A stretch of DNA of 64,000 nucleotides from assembly GCA_965250275.1 (NCBI GenBank), contig OZ252297.1, positions 4,665,971 to 4,729,970 of the forward strand, written 5' to 3'. Below, one piece after another: positions 52,648 to 61,717 of this stretch (within the stretch, counting starts at the first letter, position 1; each line of letters starts with the position of its first letter). The notes beneath the pieces were generated by a model. The model did no database searches. It was not told the origin of the DNA and saw nothing but the letters and a program-made list of their open reading frames with translations. The stretch comes from G965250275 sp965250275. GTDB lineage: Bacteria; Pseudomonadota; Alphaproteobacteria; Rhodobacterales; Rhodobacteraceae. The translations under genes and the position numbers were made by a program.

Positions 52648-53444
52648 CGCCAGATCAGGTTCAGGAAGCCGCGGACGCGCTCTTTGCCGCCGAGCACCTG
52701 AATGAACAGATTGGTCTGCTTTCGGTCGCCTATCCCGGCATGACGATGGACGATGCCTATGCCGTGCAGTCCGCGCTCATTGACCGGAAGATGGCCGCAG
52801 GTCGCCGCCGCATTGGCTGGAAGATCGGCCTGACAAGCCGTGCGATGCAAGACGCCCTGAAGATCGACACGCCCGACAGCGGCGTTCTGTTGGATGACAT
52901 GCGGTTCGGCGATGGCGCCACCGTTCCACAAGGCCGCTTCATCCAGCCCCGTGTCGAAGCGGAAATCGCATTCGTCATGAAAGCCCCGCTTGCCGGGGCA
53001 GAGGTTTCACGCGCCGATGTCTTGGCGGCGACGGACTGTGTCGCTCCGTCGCTGGAAATCCTCGACACGCGCATTCTTCGCGCCGACCGTGACACCGGAA
53101 AGCCGCGCGTGATCGTCGACACGATCTCGGACAATGCTGCAAATGCCGGAGTCGTTCTTGGCGCGGACCAACATGCCGTGGACGCCTTCGATCTGCGCTG
53201 GGTGGGCGCAATCGTGTCCCGCGACGGCACGGTGGAGGAAACCGGTCTTGGCGCCGGCGTTTTGAACGATCCGGTCGAGTCGGTCGTTTGGCTGGCCCGT
53301 CGGATGGCAGTCTATGGCCAAAGCATCGGCGCTGGGGATATCGTACTGTCCGGGTCATTTATTCGCCCGATCGAAGCCCATCCGGGCTGCGAAATCACAG
53401 CCGAGTTTGGACCATTCGGATCTGTTCAGATCAGCTTTGCATAA
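52644..53444 (+). CDS. hpaH: 2-oxo-hept-4-ene-1,7-dioate hydratase HpaH
   Basis: 266 residues, the size of HpaH/MhpD. YPGMTMDDAYAVQSALIDR near the N-terminus and GRRRIGWKIGLTSRAMQ (about 53-69) are typical. The metal ligands lie in RVEAEIAFVMK (about 107). GDIVLSGSFIRPIEAHPGC is the conserved C-terminal part. The Mg-dependent enzyme adds water to 2-oxo-hept-4-ene-1,7-dioate, before HpaI cleaves the product. It overlaps hpaG by four bases. Confidence 0.93.
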   Translation: MTPDQVQEAADALFAAEHLNEQIGLLSVAYPGMTMDDAYAVQSALIDRKMAAGRRRIGWKIGLTSRAMQDALKIDTPDSGVLLDDMRFGDGATVPQGRFIQPRVEAEIAFVMKAPLAGAEVSRADVLAATDCVAPSLEILDTRILRADRDTGKPRVIVDTISDNAANAGVVLGADQHAVDAFDLRWVGAIVSRDGTVEETGLGAGVLNDPVESVVWLARRMAVYGQSIGAGDIVLSGSFIRPIEAHPGCEITAEFGPFGSVQISFA

Positions 53445-53455
53445 GGAACCCAAAG

Positions 53456-54223
53456 ATGCCCGCGCCACACAACGCCTTTAAACAAGCCATGAGCGACGGA
53501 AAAACAACCTTTGGCTGCTGGCTAAGCTTTGCCGACGTTGGCGCAGCAGAGATCATGGGCACTGCGGGTTTTGACTGGCTGGTGATTGATGGCGAACACT
53601 CACCCAACGATATCCGGTCAATCCGCGACCAACTCATTGCGCTGGAGGGCAGCGCCTCTGATGTCATCGTGCGCGTGCCCATTGGCGAGACCTGGCTGAT
53701 CAAACAGGTTCTGGATGCCGGAGCTCAAACTGTTCTGGTGCCCATGGTCGACAATGCAGAACAGGCGCGTGAGCTTGTCCGGGCCGTCACTTACCCGCCC
53801 GATGGCACGCGCGGGGTGGGCGCTGCGGCCGCGCGCGCCACGCGGTTTGGCAACATCACTGACTACGTTTCCACCGCGGACGCGCAAATCTCCTTGCTGG
53901 TGCAGGTCGAAAGCCGCGCAGGCATTGCCGCATTGGATGACATCCTTGCGGTTGAGGGGATTGATGGCGTCTTCATCGGTCCTGCAGATCTCTCGACGGA
54001 CATGGGGTTCTCCGGGAACAGCACGGCGCCTGAGGTGCATGCGACCATCATGGACGCTCTGCGCCGCATCGACGCGTCAGGCAAAGCCGCAGGCATCATG
54101 GCCCTGACCGATCTGACCGAGGACTATCTGGAGGCGGGCGCGCGTTTCCTGGCGGTTGAGATCGACGTTCGCATTCTTGTCCAGAACGCCCGCGCCGTCG
54201 CACGTCGCTGGATCAAGTCCTAA
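53456..54223 (+). CDS. hpaI: 4-hydroxy-2-oxoheptanedioate aldolase HpaI
   Basis: 255 residues from ATG at 53456 with AAGGA upstream. The N-terminal part includes TTFGCWLSFADVGAAEIM, then DWLVIDGEHSPNDI (catalytic His) and the metal Glu in LLVQVESRAGIAALDD (about residue 150) with Asp in DGVFIGPADLSTDMG. This class II pyruvate aldolase splits 4-hydroxy-2-oxoheptane-1,7-dioate to pyruvate and succinate semialdehyde, the last step of the pathway. Confidence 0.94.
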   Translation: MPAPHNAFKQAMSDGKTTFGCWLSFADVGAAEIMGTAGFDWLVIDGEHSPNDIRSIRDQLIALEGSASDVIVRVPIGETWLIKQVLDAGAQTVLVPMVDNAEQARELVRAVTYPPDGTRGVGAAAARATRFGNITDYVSTADAQISLLVQVESRAGIAALDDILAVEGIDGVFIGPADLSTDMGFSGNSTAPEVHATIMDALRRIDASGKAAGIMALTDLTEDYLEAGARFLAVEIDVRILVQNARAVARRWIKS

Positions 54224-54316
54224 CCATCAATCCGCAGTCCTTCTCACCGCGCAGCACTGGTTGCATCGGGCGGGGGCACATGGCACCTGCTGTGCACGAC
54301 AGGGAGGCAAGCGGTC

Positions 54317-55489
54317 ATGCGCGCTGGATTGGTAATGCTATGCTTGGCCTATGTGCTGAGCCAGTTCTTTCGCGCCTTCCTCGCGGTCTTGACCACGGCG
54401 CTGGAAGCCGATCTGGGCGCACGGGCCGAAGACCTGGCAGCAGCCTCGGGCTTTTGGTTTCTTGCCTTTGCCGCGATGCAACTGCCTGTGGGATGGGCGC
54501 TGGACCGGATCGGCCCGCGCCGGACCGCTTCGGTCTTGCTTTTCTTGGGCGGCGGCGGCGGTGCGGCTTTGTTCGCAATGGCGGGCAGCCCTGATCACCT
54601 TGGTGTCGCGATGCTGTTGATCGGAATCGGGTGTTCTCCGGTCTTGATGGCTTCCTACTATATCTTTGCCCGGCAATTCCCTGCGGCCCAATTCGCCACA
54701 CTCGCAGCCGTCATGCTCGGGGTCGGTTCCATAGGTAACCTGGTGGCCTCTTATCCCATGGCCCTGATGGTAGAGATGATCGGCTGGCGCCCTGCCCTCT
54801 GGGGACTTGCAGGGCTGTCGGTTGCCGTGGCCCTCGGCATTTGGGCTGCGGTGAAGGACCCACCGCCGCTCGAGGGAGAGATCAAGGGGTCAGTCCTTGA
54901 ACTACTCCGTATGCCGGTGCTCTGGGCCATTCTGCCACTGATGTTTGTGAACTACGCCCCCTCAGGCGCAATTCGCGGCCTCTGGATCGGGCCATATCTT
55001 TCGGATGTCTATGGGTTGAGCAACGTGCAGATTGGGCAGGCGACGCTGGTTATGGGGCTGGCGATGATCCTCGGGACCTTCGCCTACGGGCCTCTGGATC
55101 GCATTCTGAAGACCAGAAAATGGGTGGTCTTCACCGGAAATCTGGTGGCATCTCTCATTTTGGGCGTGCTCACATTCTGGACCGATCTCTGGGTTGTCGC
55201 CGCCATCGGTCTTATGGCGCTTTTGGGAGTCTTTGGCGCCTCCTTTCCGGTTGTCATCGCCCATGGACGCAGTTTTTTCCCGCCACATCTGGTTGGGCGG
55301 GGTGTCACCTTGATGAACCTCTTTGGGATCGGCGGGGTTGGCATTATGCAATTTGCATCCGGGCGCCTGCACGCGGGATTGTCCGACTCCTCCGTGACCG
55401 CCCCCTATACCGCGATTTTCGGGTTCTTTGGGCTGGCACTTTTGCTAGGAACGCTGCTTTATGCGTTCAGTCGCGACAGTCTGGACTGA
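54317..55489 (+). CDS. MFS transporter, probably for an aromatic or amine substrate
   Basis: 390 residues with about twelve hydrophobic helices. The A motif appears as GWALDRIGPRRTASVLL (about residues 59-75) and a related GPLDRILKTRKWVV in the second half. The start follows GGGAGG. It is 93 bases past hpaI in the same direction, so it may import or export the substrate of the hpa route, but a role with the following asd gene cannot be excluded. Confidence 0.78.
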   Translation: MRAGLVMLCLAYVLSQFFRAFLAVLTTALEADLGARAEDLAAASGFWFLAFAAMQLPVGWALDRIGPRRTASVLLFLGGGGGAALFAMAGSPDHLGVAMLLIGIGCSPVLMASYYIFARQFPAAQFATLAAVMLGVGSIGNLVASYPMALMVEMIGWRPALWGLAGLSVAVALGIWAAVKDPPPLEGEIKGSVLELLRMPVLWAILPLMFVNYAPSGAIRGLWIGPYLSDVYGLSNVQIGQATLVMGLAMILGTFAYGPLDRILKTRKWVVFTGNLVASLILGVLTFWTDLWVVAAIGLMALLGVFGASFPVVIAHGRSFFPPHLVGRGVTLMNLFGIGGVGIMQFASGRLHAGLSDSSVTAPYTAIFGFFGLALLLGTLLYAFSRDSLD

Positions 55490-55569
55490 TAGGCCCCTTT
55501 CCCACCCGAAGATTTGCCGATAAGACACCGCAGCCGGTCAATAGGCCGTGCACCAAGCTGGAGAAAGTT

Positions 55570-56592
55570 ATGGGCTACCGCGTCGTCGTCGTCGGCGCCA
55601 CTGGAAATGTGGGCCGCGAAATGCTGAACATACTGGCCGAGCGCCAGTTTCCCGTTGAGGAACTGGCCGTTCTGGCCAGCCGCAAATCATTGGGCACAGA
55701 AGTCAGCTTTGGCGAGACGACACTCAAGACGCAGGACCTGGATGCCTTTGACTTTGCCGGGTGGGACATTGCGCTTTTTGCCGTCGGTTCGGAGGCGACC
55801 AAGATTTACGCGCCGCGCGCGGCCAAGGCCGGATGTGTCGTGATCGACAACTCGTCGCTCTATCGCTACGACCCTGAGGTTCCGCTGGTTGTACCGGAGG
55901 TGAACCCGGACGCGGTCATGGACTATTCGAAGAAGAACATCATCGCGAATCCCAACTGCTCGACCGCGCAAATGGTGGTGGCGCTGAAACCGCTGCATGA
56001 TCGCGCACGGATCAAACGTGTTGTTGTCAGCACATACCAATCCGTCAGCGGCGCTGGCAAAGAGGGGATGGACGAGCTCTGGGACCAGACCAAGGCGGTC
56101 TACAATCCCACGGATGACAAGCCCGCGAAGAAGTTCCAGAAACAGATCGCGTTTAACCTCATCCCGCAGATCGACGTCTTCATGGAAGATGGCTCGACCA
56201 AAGAAGAGTGGAAGATGGTCGCCGAAACCAAGAAGATCGTCGATCCGTCCATCAAGGTCACGGCAACATGTGTGCGCGTGCCGGTCTTTGTCGGTCACTC
56301 CGAAGCTGTGAACATCGAGTTCGAAGAGTTTCTGGACGAGGACGAGGCGCGCGATATCCTCCGCGAGGCGCCGGGTATCATGGTGATCGACAAACGCGAG
56401 GACGGTGGATACGTCACCCCGATCGAATGCGTGGGGGACTATGCCACGTTTATCAGCCGCATCCGGCAGGACAGCACGATTGAGAACGGCCTGAACCTGT
56501 GGTGCGTCAGCGACAACCTCCGCAAGGGTGCGGCCCTGAACGCCGTTCAGATCGCAGAAACGCTGGGGACGCGGGTGCTGAAGAAGGGCTGA
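55570..56592 (+). CDS. asd: Aspartate-semialdehyde dehydrogenase
   Basis: 340 residues from ATG at 55570 after GGAGA; the frame upstream lies within the MFS gene. VVVVGATGNVGREMLNIL is the NADP motif, the catalytic Cys is in NPNCSTAQMVV (about residue 132), and STYQSVSGAGKEGMDEL and AFNLIPQID follow. It converts aspartyl phosphate to the semialdehyde for lysine, threonine, methionine and diaminopimelate. A perfect terminator follows. Confidence 0.97.
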   Translation: MGYRVVVVGATGNVGREMLNILAERQFPVEELAVLASRKSLGTEVSFGETTLKTQDLDAFDFAGWDIALFAVGSEATKIYAPRAAKAGCVVIDNSSLYRYDPEVPLVVPEVNPDAVMDYSKKNIIANPNCSTAQMVVALKPLHDRARIKRVVVSTYQSVSGAGKEGMDELWDQTKAVYNPTDDKPAKKFQKQIAFNLIPQIDVFMEDGSTKEEWKMVAETKKIVDPSIKVTATCVRVPVFVGHSEAVNIEFEEFLDEDEARDILREAPGIMVIDKREDGGYVTPIECVGDYATFISRIRQDSTIENGLNLWCVSDNLRKGAALNAVQIAETLGTRVLKKG

Positions 56593-56617
56593 TCCTGACA
56601 GCGCCCACAACATGAAG

Positions 56618-56650
56618 AGGGCGGTCTGATTTCTCAGACCGCCCTTTTTT
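56618..56650 (+). terminator. Rho-independent terminator of asd
   Basis: AGGGCGGTCTGA (56618-56629) and TCAGACCGCCCT (56634-56645) form a perfect 12-bp stem with a TTTC loop, followed by TTTTT. It is 26 bases past the asd stop. Confidence 0.95.
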
Positions 56651-56670
56651 GGTGTTTCAGCATATGCGCG

Positions 56671-57396
56671 TCAGGAGCGAAACTTGCGGAACCCTACCAG
56701 CGACCCCAGTGCCGCGATCAGCATCCAAGCTGCCGCCGGGAGTGGGATGGGCGGGATACTGCTGCTCGAGGTTCTCGACGCCTCAAACAAAAAGTCATTT
56801 GCGCCACTGTAACCCTGTTTGGGGTGCACCCAACCTGCGCCAGCCAGTTTGCCCGGGTTGTTGCCGAACCGGGTCAAGCCAGTTGAACCTTGGACGCCGA
56901 AGTAGAAGGCTTGGCCACCATTATCTAGGCCATAGCCAAGATTGATCACGCCGGGTCCTCCGACTTCTGTAAGGATTCCGCTTCCCCCGGTCGCAGTAAA
57001 GTAACCGTTTGCCTGATCCGTAAACGAAATGCCTGTGAAGATATACGTGAGCTTCCAGAGGCCTAGATCGTCGTTTATGTTTGTGTTGGTGCTCACATTA
57101 CCCGAGTTCGCCCGAACATTACCAGAAATGCTCGCAGCAATCGGACCAGCGCCGCTTCCAAGCCCGTTCTCGACGGCCAGAATAGCAGGGTTCACCATGT
57201 CATCGGCAAACGAGAAGGCCAAGCTTTCGGCACCTGGCAATCCATGATCATAGCGCAGACCGTACTCCAAAGGAGGATTCTCGCTGCCTTCTTCGGTATC
57301 AAAAATGCTGAAGTTCAGAACGGCTGCGTCTGCTATCGGAGCCAGCGCAACGACTGCGGCGGCCAGAGCAGCGGCTTTCAAACCTTGGAAATTCAT
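56671..57396 (-). CDS. Secreted protein with VPLPA-type (PEP-CTERM-like) sorting tail
   Basis: 241 residues from ATG at 57394-57396 after GGAGGG. A signal peptide (about residues 1-23) is followed by a beta-rich body with many Gly, Asn and Ser. The C-terminus is IPLPAAAWMLIAALGSLVGFRKFR: a PLPA motif, a transmembrane helix and a basic end. This is the VPLPA-CTERM sorting signal recognised by an exosortase, so the protein is probably released to the cell surface or matrix. The body has no recognised domain. It stands alone, convergent with asd. Confidence 0.85.
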   Translation of the reverse strand: MNFQGLKAAALAAAVVALAPIADAAVLNFSIFDTEEGSENPPLEYGLRYDHGLPGAESLAFSFADDMVNPAILAVENGLGSGAGPIAASISGNVRANSGNVSTNTNINDDLGLWKLTYIFTGISFTDQANGYFTATGGSGILTEVGGPGVINLGYGLDNGGQAFYFGVQGSTGLTRFGNNPGKLAGAGWVHPKQGYSGANDFLFEASRTSSSSIPPIPLPAAAWMLIAALGSLVGFRKFRS

Positions 57397-57860
57397 TACA
57401 GGTGCCCTCCACAGGCGGAATGGAAAAATAGGAAGTACTGCGCCTTTTCTATCGCGATCACCGTTTTGCACCAATGGAAAATGAGGCTGTTTTGGGGCAA
57501 GCCGCAATTTCCCGGTTTTTTTCACCAAATAGTTGCAACGAACTGGGTCATTGTTCCCCATTGTTGAGCAGCGATGGATAGTTTCATCTATTGGGTTAGC
57601 GGGATGTTAGCTGCTCGCTTTAGGCGTGTGGCGTCGATAGCACCCCTTCACAACCCGAGGCTGTGAAGGCCTCACCACACACAGATCAAGCGTTGAATTT
57701 GGCTGGAATGACTCAAATCGTGATTCGGAATGGCGGACACTGCGCGCCGGAGATGCCCTGCTTTGTCGCAAAATTCGAACGAGACGATCAGTTTGCCGAA
57801 ACCATTTAGGAACCTGTTGACGAGATCCTGACCTTGGCCGTGGGGGCCTTGAGATAAGGG
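57397..57860. other. Intergenic region between the VPLPA-CTERM gene and a small helical protein gene
   Basis: About 460 bases with no convincing gene. It contains an 8-bp hairpin (CCTTCACA at 57645-57652 with TGTGAAGG at 57662-57669) without a T run, and AT-richer promoter-like DNA near 57410-57600 for the minus-strand gene. Confidence 0.5.
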
Positions 57861-58250
57861 GTGGATGTGGTGGACGCAGTGATTGCACTGATACCGAACG
57901 ACTCGGTGCGGCTGGAACCCGAACGGGTGAATGGTCTTTACAAGCAACTGGGTGAAGCGGGTGCCGAGGATGTGGTGTGTCGCGCCGTCGAAGAGCTGGC
58001 CGCGCGCTTGTCCAGCTGCAATCGGGCATGGCAACGGAACGAAACTGAAAACCTGCGCAAGAGCGCCCGGTCCATTGTCGCCATCGCGGATCAGTTGGGG
58101 ATGGACTCGCTTGCGGCGGTTGCCGGAGATGTCACGCGCACGATTGATGCGGGCGATGTCGTTGCCGTTGCCGCAACGCTCGCACGGCTGATGCGGATTG
58201 GCGAGCGGTCACTAATGGCGGTTTGGGACATGCAGGATCTTTCTGTCTGA
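57861..58250 (+). CDS. Small helical conserved-looking protein upstream of pepA
   Basis: 129 residues from GTG at 57861; GTG at 57867 or 57870 fit the AAGGGG ribosome site better and would shorten it by two or three residues. The protein is all helical: ERVNGLYKQLGEAGAEDVVCRAVEELAARL, then NETENLRKSARSIVAIADQLG and a final helix. The four-helix layout recalls a histidine phosphotransfer domain, but no phospho-accepting His is found at the expected place. It is 66 bases upstream of leucyl aminopeptidase. Function unknown. Confidence 0.65.
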   Translation: MDVVDAVIALIPNDSVRLEPERVNGLYKQLGEAGAEDVVCRAVEELAARLSSCNRAWQRNETENLRKSARSIVAIADQLGMDSLAAVAGDVTRTIDAGDVVAVAATLARLMRIGERSLMAVWDMQDLSV

Positions 58251-58316
58251 GCGCCTTGCGGTTGGTCGTCACTGCGTTACCTTGCACGCGCATTTCCCAG
58301 ATTAGGCCCGACCACG

Positions 58317-59693
58317 ATGTCCCTTTGCTTTGCCCCCAACGATCCCGATGCCATCGAACTGCACGTGATCGATTCAGACAGCCTGTCCGACTGGCTGGGC
58401 GCACAAGAGGAAAGCGTCGCCGCCTGGGCGATTGCCAACAGTTTCAAGGCTGGCATCGGCGAAACGCTTTTGGTGCCCGCAGCAGATGGCTCTGTTCGTA
58501 TGGCAGCCGCCGGGATCGGATCGGCGGCCCAACGGTCGCGCAGCCGGTTTGCGCTGGCCGCCGCAGCCGCGGCCCTGCCAGCCGGGACGTACAGGATTGC
58601 CACTCCTCTCGACGAGGCCGAAACCGAAGCGCTTGGGTGGCTGCTCGCGGGTTACAAGTTCGATCGCTACAAATCCGCGACACAGGCGCCTGCCTTGTTG
58701 ATCGCGCCCGATGGCGTCGATGCTGAAAAGGTCGAGGCTTTTGCGGCGAGCGAGGCACTGACCCGCGACCTGATCAACACGCCAGCGTCGGACATGGGTC
58801 CGGATGCGCTGGAAGAAGCCGCACGAACACTCGCCGCCGGACAAGGCGCCGAGATTGCTGTCATCACCGGTGACGATTTGCTCGATCAGAACTTCCCCAT
58901 GATCCACACGGTCGGACGCGCGGCGGCGCGGGCGCCCCGCCTGATCGATATGTCCTGGGGTCAGTCCGGACCGAAAGTGACATTGGTGGGCAAAGGGGTG
59001 TGTTTCGATACCGGGGGCCTGAACCTCAAACCCGGCGCGTCCATGGGCCTTATGAAAAAAGACATGGGTGGGGCGGCAACGGTGCTGGGTCTGGCAAACA
59101 TGATCATGGTTCTGAAACTGCCGCTGCAACTGCGCGTTCTGATCCCAGCAGTCGAAAACGCCGTGGCGGGTGACGCCTATCGCCCCGGCGACATCCTGAC
59201 GGCCCGCAACGGGCTGACCGTCGAAGTGAACAACACAGATGCCGAAGGGCGGCTGGTGCTGGCTGATGCGCTGTCTTACGCGTCCGAGTCAGACCCCGAC
59301 TTGATCCTCTCGATGGCAACCCTCACTGGCGCGGCGCGTGTGGCGGTGGGACCGGATCTCGCGCCATTCTACACCGACGACGAAGAGGTCGCCGCCGCAC
59401 TGTCTCGAGCGGGAAAGGCAACCGCTGATCCGGTCTGGCGTCTGCCGTTCCATGCTCCATATGAGGCGATGATCGAGCCGGGTATCGCCGATCTGGACAA
59501 CGCGCCCAAGGGCGGTTTTGCCGGCTCCATCACGGCCGCCTTGTTTTTGCGTCGCTTCGTCGAAGGCGCACGTTACACGCATTTTGACATCTATGGGTGG
59601 CAACCCAAAGCCGCCCCGGCCCGGCCAGTGGGCGGCGCGGGTCAGGGCGCACGCGCTGTCTTCGAGGCGCTTCCCGAGCTTCTCTCGTTATGA
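58317..59693 (+). CDS. pepA: Leucyl aminopeptidase (M17 family)
   Basis: 458 residues. The zinc and catalytic motifs of family M17 are all present: GKGVCFDTGGLNLKPG (Lys and Asp), MKKDMGGAATVLG, and NNTDAEGRLVLADALSY (the family signature NTDAEGRL). The N-terminal domain (residues 1-150) is shorter than in E. coli PepA. The hexameric cytosolic enzyme removes N-terminal leucine and other residues, needing two metal ions. Its stop overlaps the start of the NlpC/P60 gene (ATGA). Confidence 0.93.
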   Translation: MSLCFAPNDPDAIELHVIDSDSLSDWLGAQEESVAAWAIANSFKAGIGETLLVPAADGSVRMAAAGIGSAAQRSRSRFALAAAAAALPAGTYRIATPLDEAETEALGWLLAGYKFDRYKSATQAPALLIAPDGVDAEKVEAFAASEALTRDLINTPASDMGPDALEEAARTLAAGQGAEIAVITGDDLLDQNFPMIHTVGRAAARAPRLIDMSWGQSGPKVTLVGKGVCFDTGGLNLKPGASMGLMKKDMGGAATVLGLANMIMVLKLPLQLRVLIPAVENAVAGDAYRPGDILTARNGLTVEVNNTDAEGRLVLADALSYASESDPDLILSMATLTGAARVAVGPDLAPFYTDDEEVAAALSRAGKATADPVWRLPFHAPYEAMIEPGIADLDNAPKGGFAGSITAALFLRRFVEGARYTHFDIYGWQPKAAPARPVGGAGQGARAVFEALPELLSL

Positions 59694-60532
59694 CGGATCG
59701 CCGCGCGCTTCTGAGCAATGGCAAGGTCGCCCACAGCGCTCTGCGGGGGCAGGTTGTGGCGGATCGCTTCACGGATGGCACTTTGATGCAGGTTGCAGAG
59801 CCGGTAGCGGCGCTGCTCGATACACCGAACGGCACCCGGGAGCGCGAGGCTCTGCTCGGGGACCGCATGCTGGTTCTGGAAAGCGCCGATGGCTTTGCGT
59901 TTGGGGCCCTGCAACGTGACGGGTATGTCGGGTACGTTGTTGAAACCGATCTGGCGGCTGACCACCCAGAGGCGACGCACCGCGTATCTGTTCCGCGCAC
60001 CTACGCCAAGGCGACGCCCGAGCTGAAGACTTTTGAACCCGTGTTGAACCTGTCCTTTGGCGCAGCGGTTGCGGTCACCGAAGAGATCGGAGAGTGGACC
60101 GGCATCGCACTGCGCGACGGTGTACGTTATCTTCCGACCGCGCATCTGGACCGCATCGGGGAGGTTGCGTCCGACCCGGTTTCGGTCGCACGTTTGTTCC
60201 TCGGAACACCTTACCTTTGGGGCGGCAACTCGGCCTTTGGTCTTGATTGTTCGGGTCTGGTGCAGGCCGCCTGTTTGGCATGTGGCATTGCCTGCCCGGG
60301 AGACAGCGATCAGCAGCGGACCCAACTCGGAGCGGAGCTCGCATCGGGAGCTGCTCCCGAGGTGGGGGATCTTCTCTTTTGGCGCGGCCACGTCGCATTT
60401 GTCGCTTCGCCGACAACGATCCTGCACGCCAACGCCCATCATATGCGCGTGGTCGAAGAACCCATGGACGCGGCCCTGGCAAGGATCGCGGCGAGCGACA
60501 CCGGGCCGGTCACATCTCATCGACGTCTATAG
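59690..60532 (+). CDS. NlpC/P60-family peptidase with N-terminal SH3-like domains
   Basis: 280 residues, ATG overlapping the pepA stop. The C-terminal NlpC/P60 domain has FGLDCSGLVQAACL (catalytic Cys), RGHVAFVAS (His) and LHANAHHMRVVEE (third polar residue). The first 150 residues form two SH3-like barrels, as in murein DL-endopeptidases. No signal peptide is seen, so it is probably cytosolic and may recycle cell-wall peptides such as L-Ala-D-Glu-mDAP, together with the aminopeptidase. Confidence 0.9.
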   Translation: MTDRRALLSNGKVAHSALRGQVVADRFTDGTLMQVAEPVAALLDTPNGTREREALLGDRMLVLESADGFAFGALQRDGYVGYVVETDLAADHPEATHRVSVPRTYAKATPELKTFEPVLNLSFGAAVAVTEEIGEWTGIALRDGVRYLPTAHLDRIGEVASDPVSVARLFLGTPYLWGGNSAFGLDCSGLVQAACLACGIACPGDSDQQRTQLGAELASGAAPEVGDLLFWRGHVAFVASPTTILHANAHHMRVVEEPMDAALARIAASDTGPVTSHRRL

Positions 60533-60534
60533 GG

Positions 60535-60879
60535 TCAGTCCACGGCGCGGATCAGCTTGCGTTCGAGAACCCGCAACACGGTCTTGAGGTCGTGCCCGCG
60601 TTTCAGGATTTGCCCATCCATCCCAACGACAGAGTACTGGCCCTGTCGCTGACGCAGCCTGGGGTGCTTTTCAATCCGATAGAGTGGATTTTCAGCGGTC
60701 CTGCGAAACACCGAAAACACGGCCATATCCCGCAGGCAGGAGATGCCGTAGTCTCGCCATTCTCCCGCCGCGACCATCCGACCGTACAAAGACAGGATTA
60801 CTGACAACTCTTTGCGGTCAAAAGCGACCTGAATGGAGTTTGATTGGGCGGGAAAGGGAGTAGCGGACTGAAACGTCAT
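60535..60879 (-). CDS. DUF2794-family protein
   Basis: 114 residues from ATG at 60877-60879; ATG at 60895-60897 is an alternative. The pattern FDRKELSVILSLYGRMVAAGEWRDYGI and the end GQILKRGHDLKTVLRVLERKL match DUF2794, a small family of unknown function restricted to alphaproteobacteria. It is convergent with the NlpC/P60 gene, with 2 bases between stops, and lies downstream of paaX in the same direction. Confidence 0.85.
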   Translation of the reverse strand: MTFQSATPFPAQSNSIQVAFDRKELSVILSLYGRMVAAGEWRDYGISCLRDMAVFSVFRRTAENPLYRIEKHPRLRQRQGQYSVVGMDGQILKRGHDLKTVLRVLERKLIRAVD

Positions 60880-60909
60880 GGCCCAGAGTTGCGCCATTCC
60901 GGTTTCAAA

Positions 60910-61707
60910 TCAAGTCTCTGTTGAGGATACGAACCTTTGTGCCAATGTAGCGTCCGCCTTGGGCATCGGTGCCTCTCCGTCCAGCGGGGTATCAAGCCAG
61001 CTCTCCCCCGACCCCAACAACCTGCGATAGCACCCCGCCACGGATTGGCGCGCATGCACCAGTGGCGCGTCAGCGGGCAAGAGTTCCGGAACGAGCTCAG
61101 GAAAGCGCAAAACGATCCGTCGCCAGCGATGGATCAGCAACATCCGCGCCGCTGCTGCGTCCAATCCCGCCAGCGTGAGTCCTGAGAGGGCATTCAGATC
61201 AGCCGAAAGAGCCTCCAATGCCTGCCGATGCTCATCAGTCAGAAGCGAGGCACGGTAAGCCTCGGAGATGTGAGACAAACGCCCCTGCACTACGCAATCT
61301 GCGCTCGAAACCGCCTGATCTGCCGGTGAAACGGCAACCGAGATCTCGCGACCGGCTTCCAGTCTCAGGAGCATGGACCATTCCGAAACCGGCGCGGCTC
61401 TGGGTGCGGCATAGATCCGGCTGGTCGCGGGTGCAAACCGGTCAATCCCCTGCGCGCTCAGACGACAAAGACTGCTGCGCCCTTGTCGCTCGCGCTCCAA
61501 CCATCCATCCCGCGTCAGTCGCGAAAGTGCTGTTCGAACCGTCCCGGATTCAACACCAACGCGCCCCAGCAGTTGACCCAACCGCTGCGTGGTGATCTGA
61601 CCACCGCGATGCTGGACCAGATCACCGAACACCGTGATCACCAAAGACCACACCCGCAGGCGACCTTCGGCATGCAAAGCGGAAATGAGCGGCGCAAGCG
61701 GATCCAT
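60910..61707 (-). CDS. paaX: Phenylacetate-degradation transcriptional regulator PaaX
   Basis: 265 residues. The N-terminal winged helix (residues 15-90) includes LGRVGVESGTVRTALSRLTRDGWLERER, the typical PaaX recognition helix. The C-terminal half is the PaaX dimer/effector domain with LLIHRWRRIVLRFPELVPELLPADAP. PaaX represses paa genes until phenylacetyl-CoA binds. It starts 10 bases after paaZ on the same strand, so both probably share transcription. Confidence 0.92.
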   Translation of the reverse strand: MDPLAPLISALHAEGRLRVWSLVITVFGDLVQHRGGQITTQRLGQLLGRVGVESGTVRTALSRLTRDGWLERERQGRSSLCRLSAQGIDRFAPATSRIYAAPRAAPVSEWSMLLRLEAGREISVAVSPADQAVSSADCVVQGRLSHISEAYRASLLTDEHRQALEALSADLNALSGLTLAGLDAAAARMLLIHRWRRIVLRFPELVPELLPADAPLVHARQSVAGCYRRLLGSGESWLDTPLDGEAPMPKADATLAQRFVSSTET

Positions 61708-61717
61708 CCGCGCGGGT

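Noticed and set aside
57645..57669. Hairpin as a terminator
   Set aside because: An 8-bp stem without a T run on either strand and no gene ending beside it.
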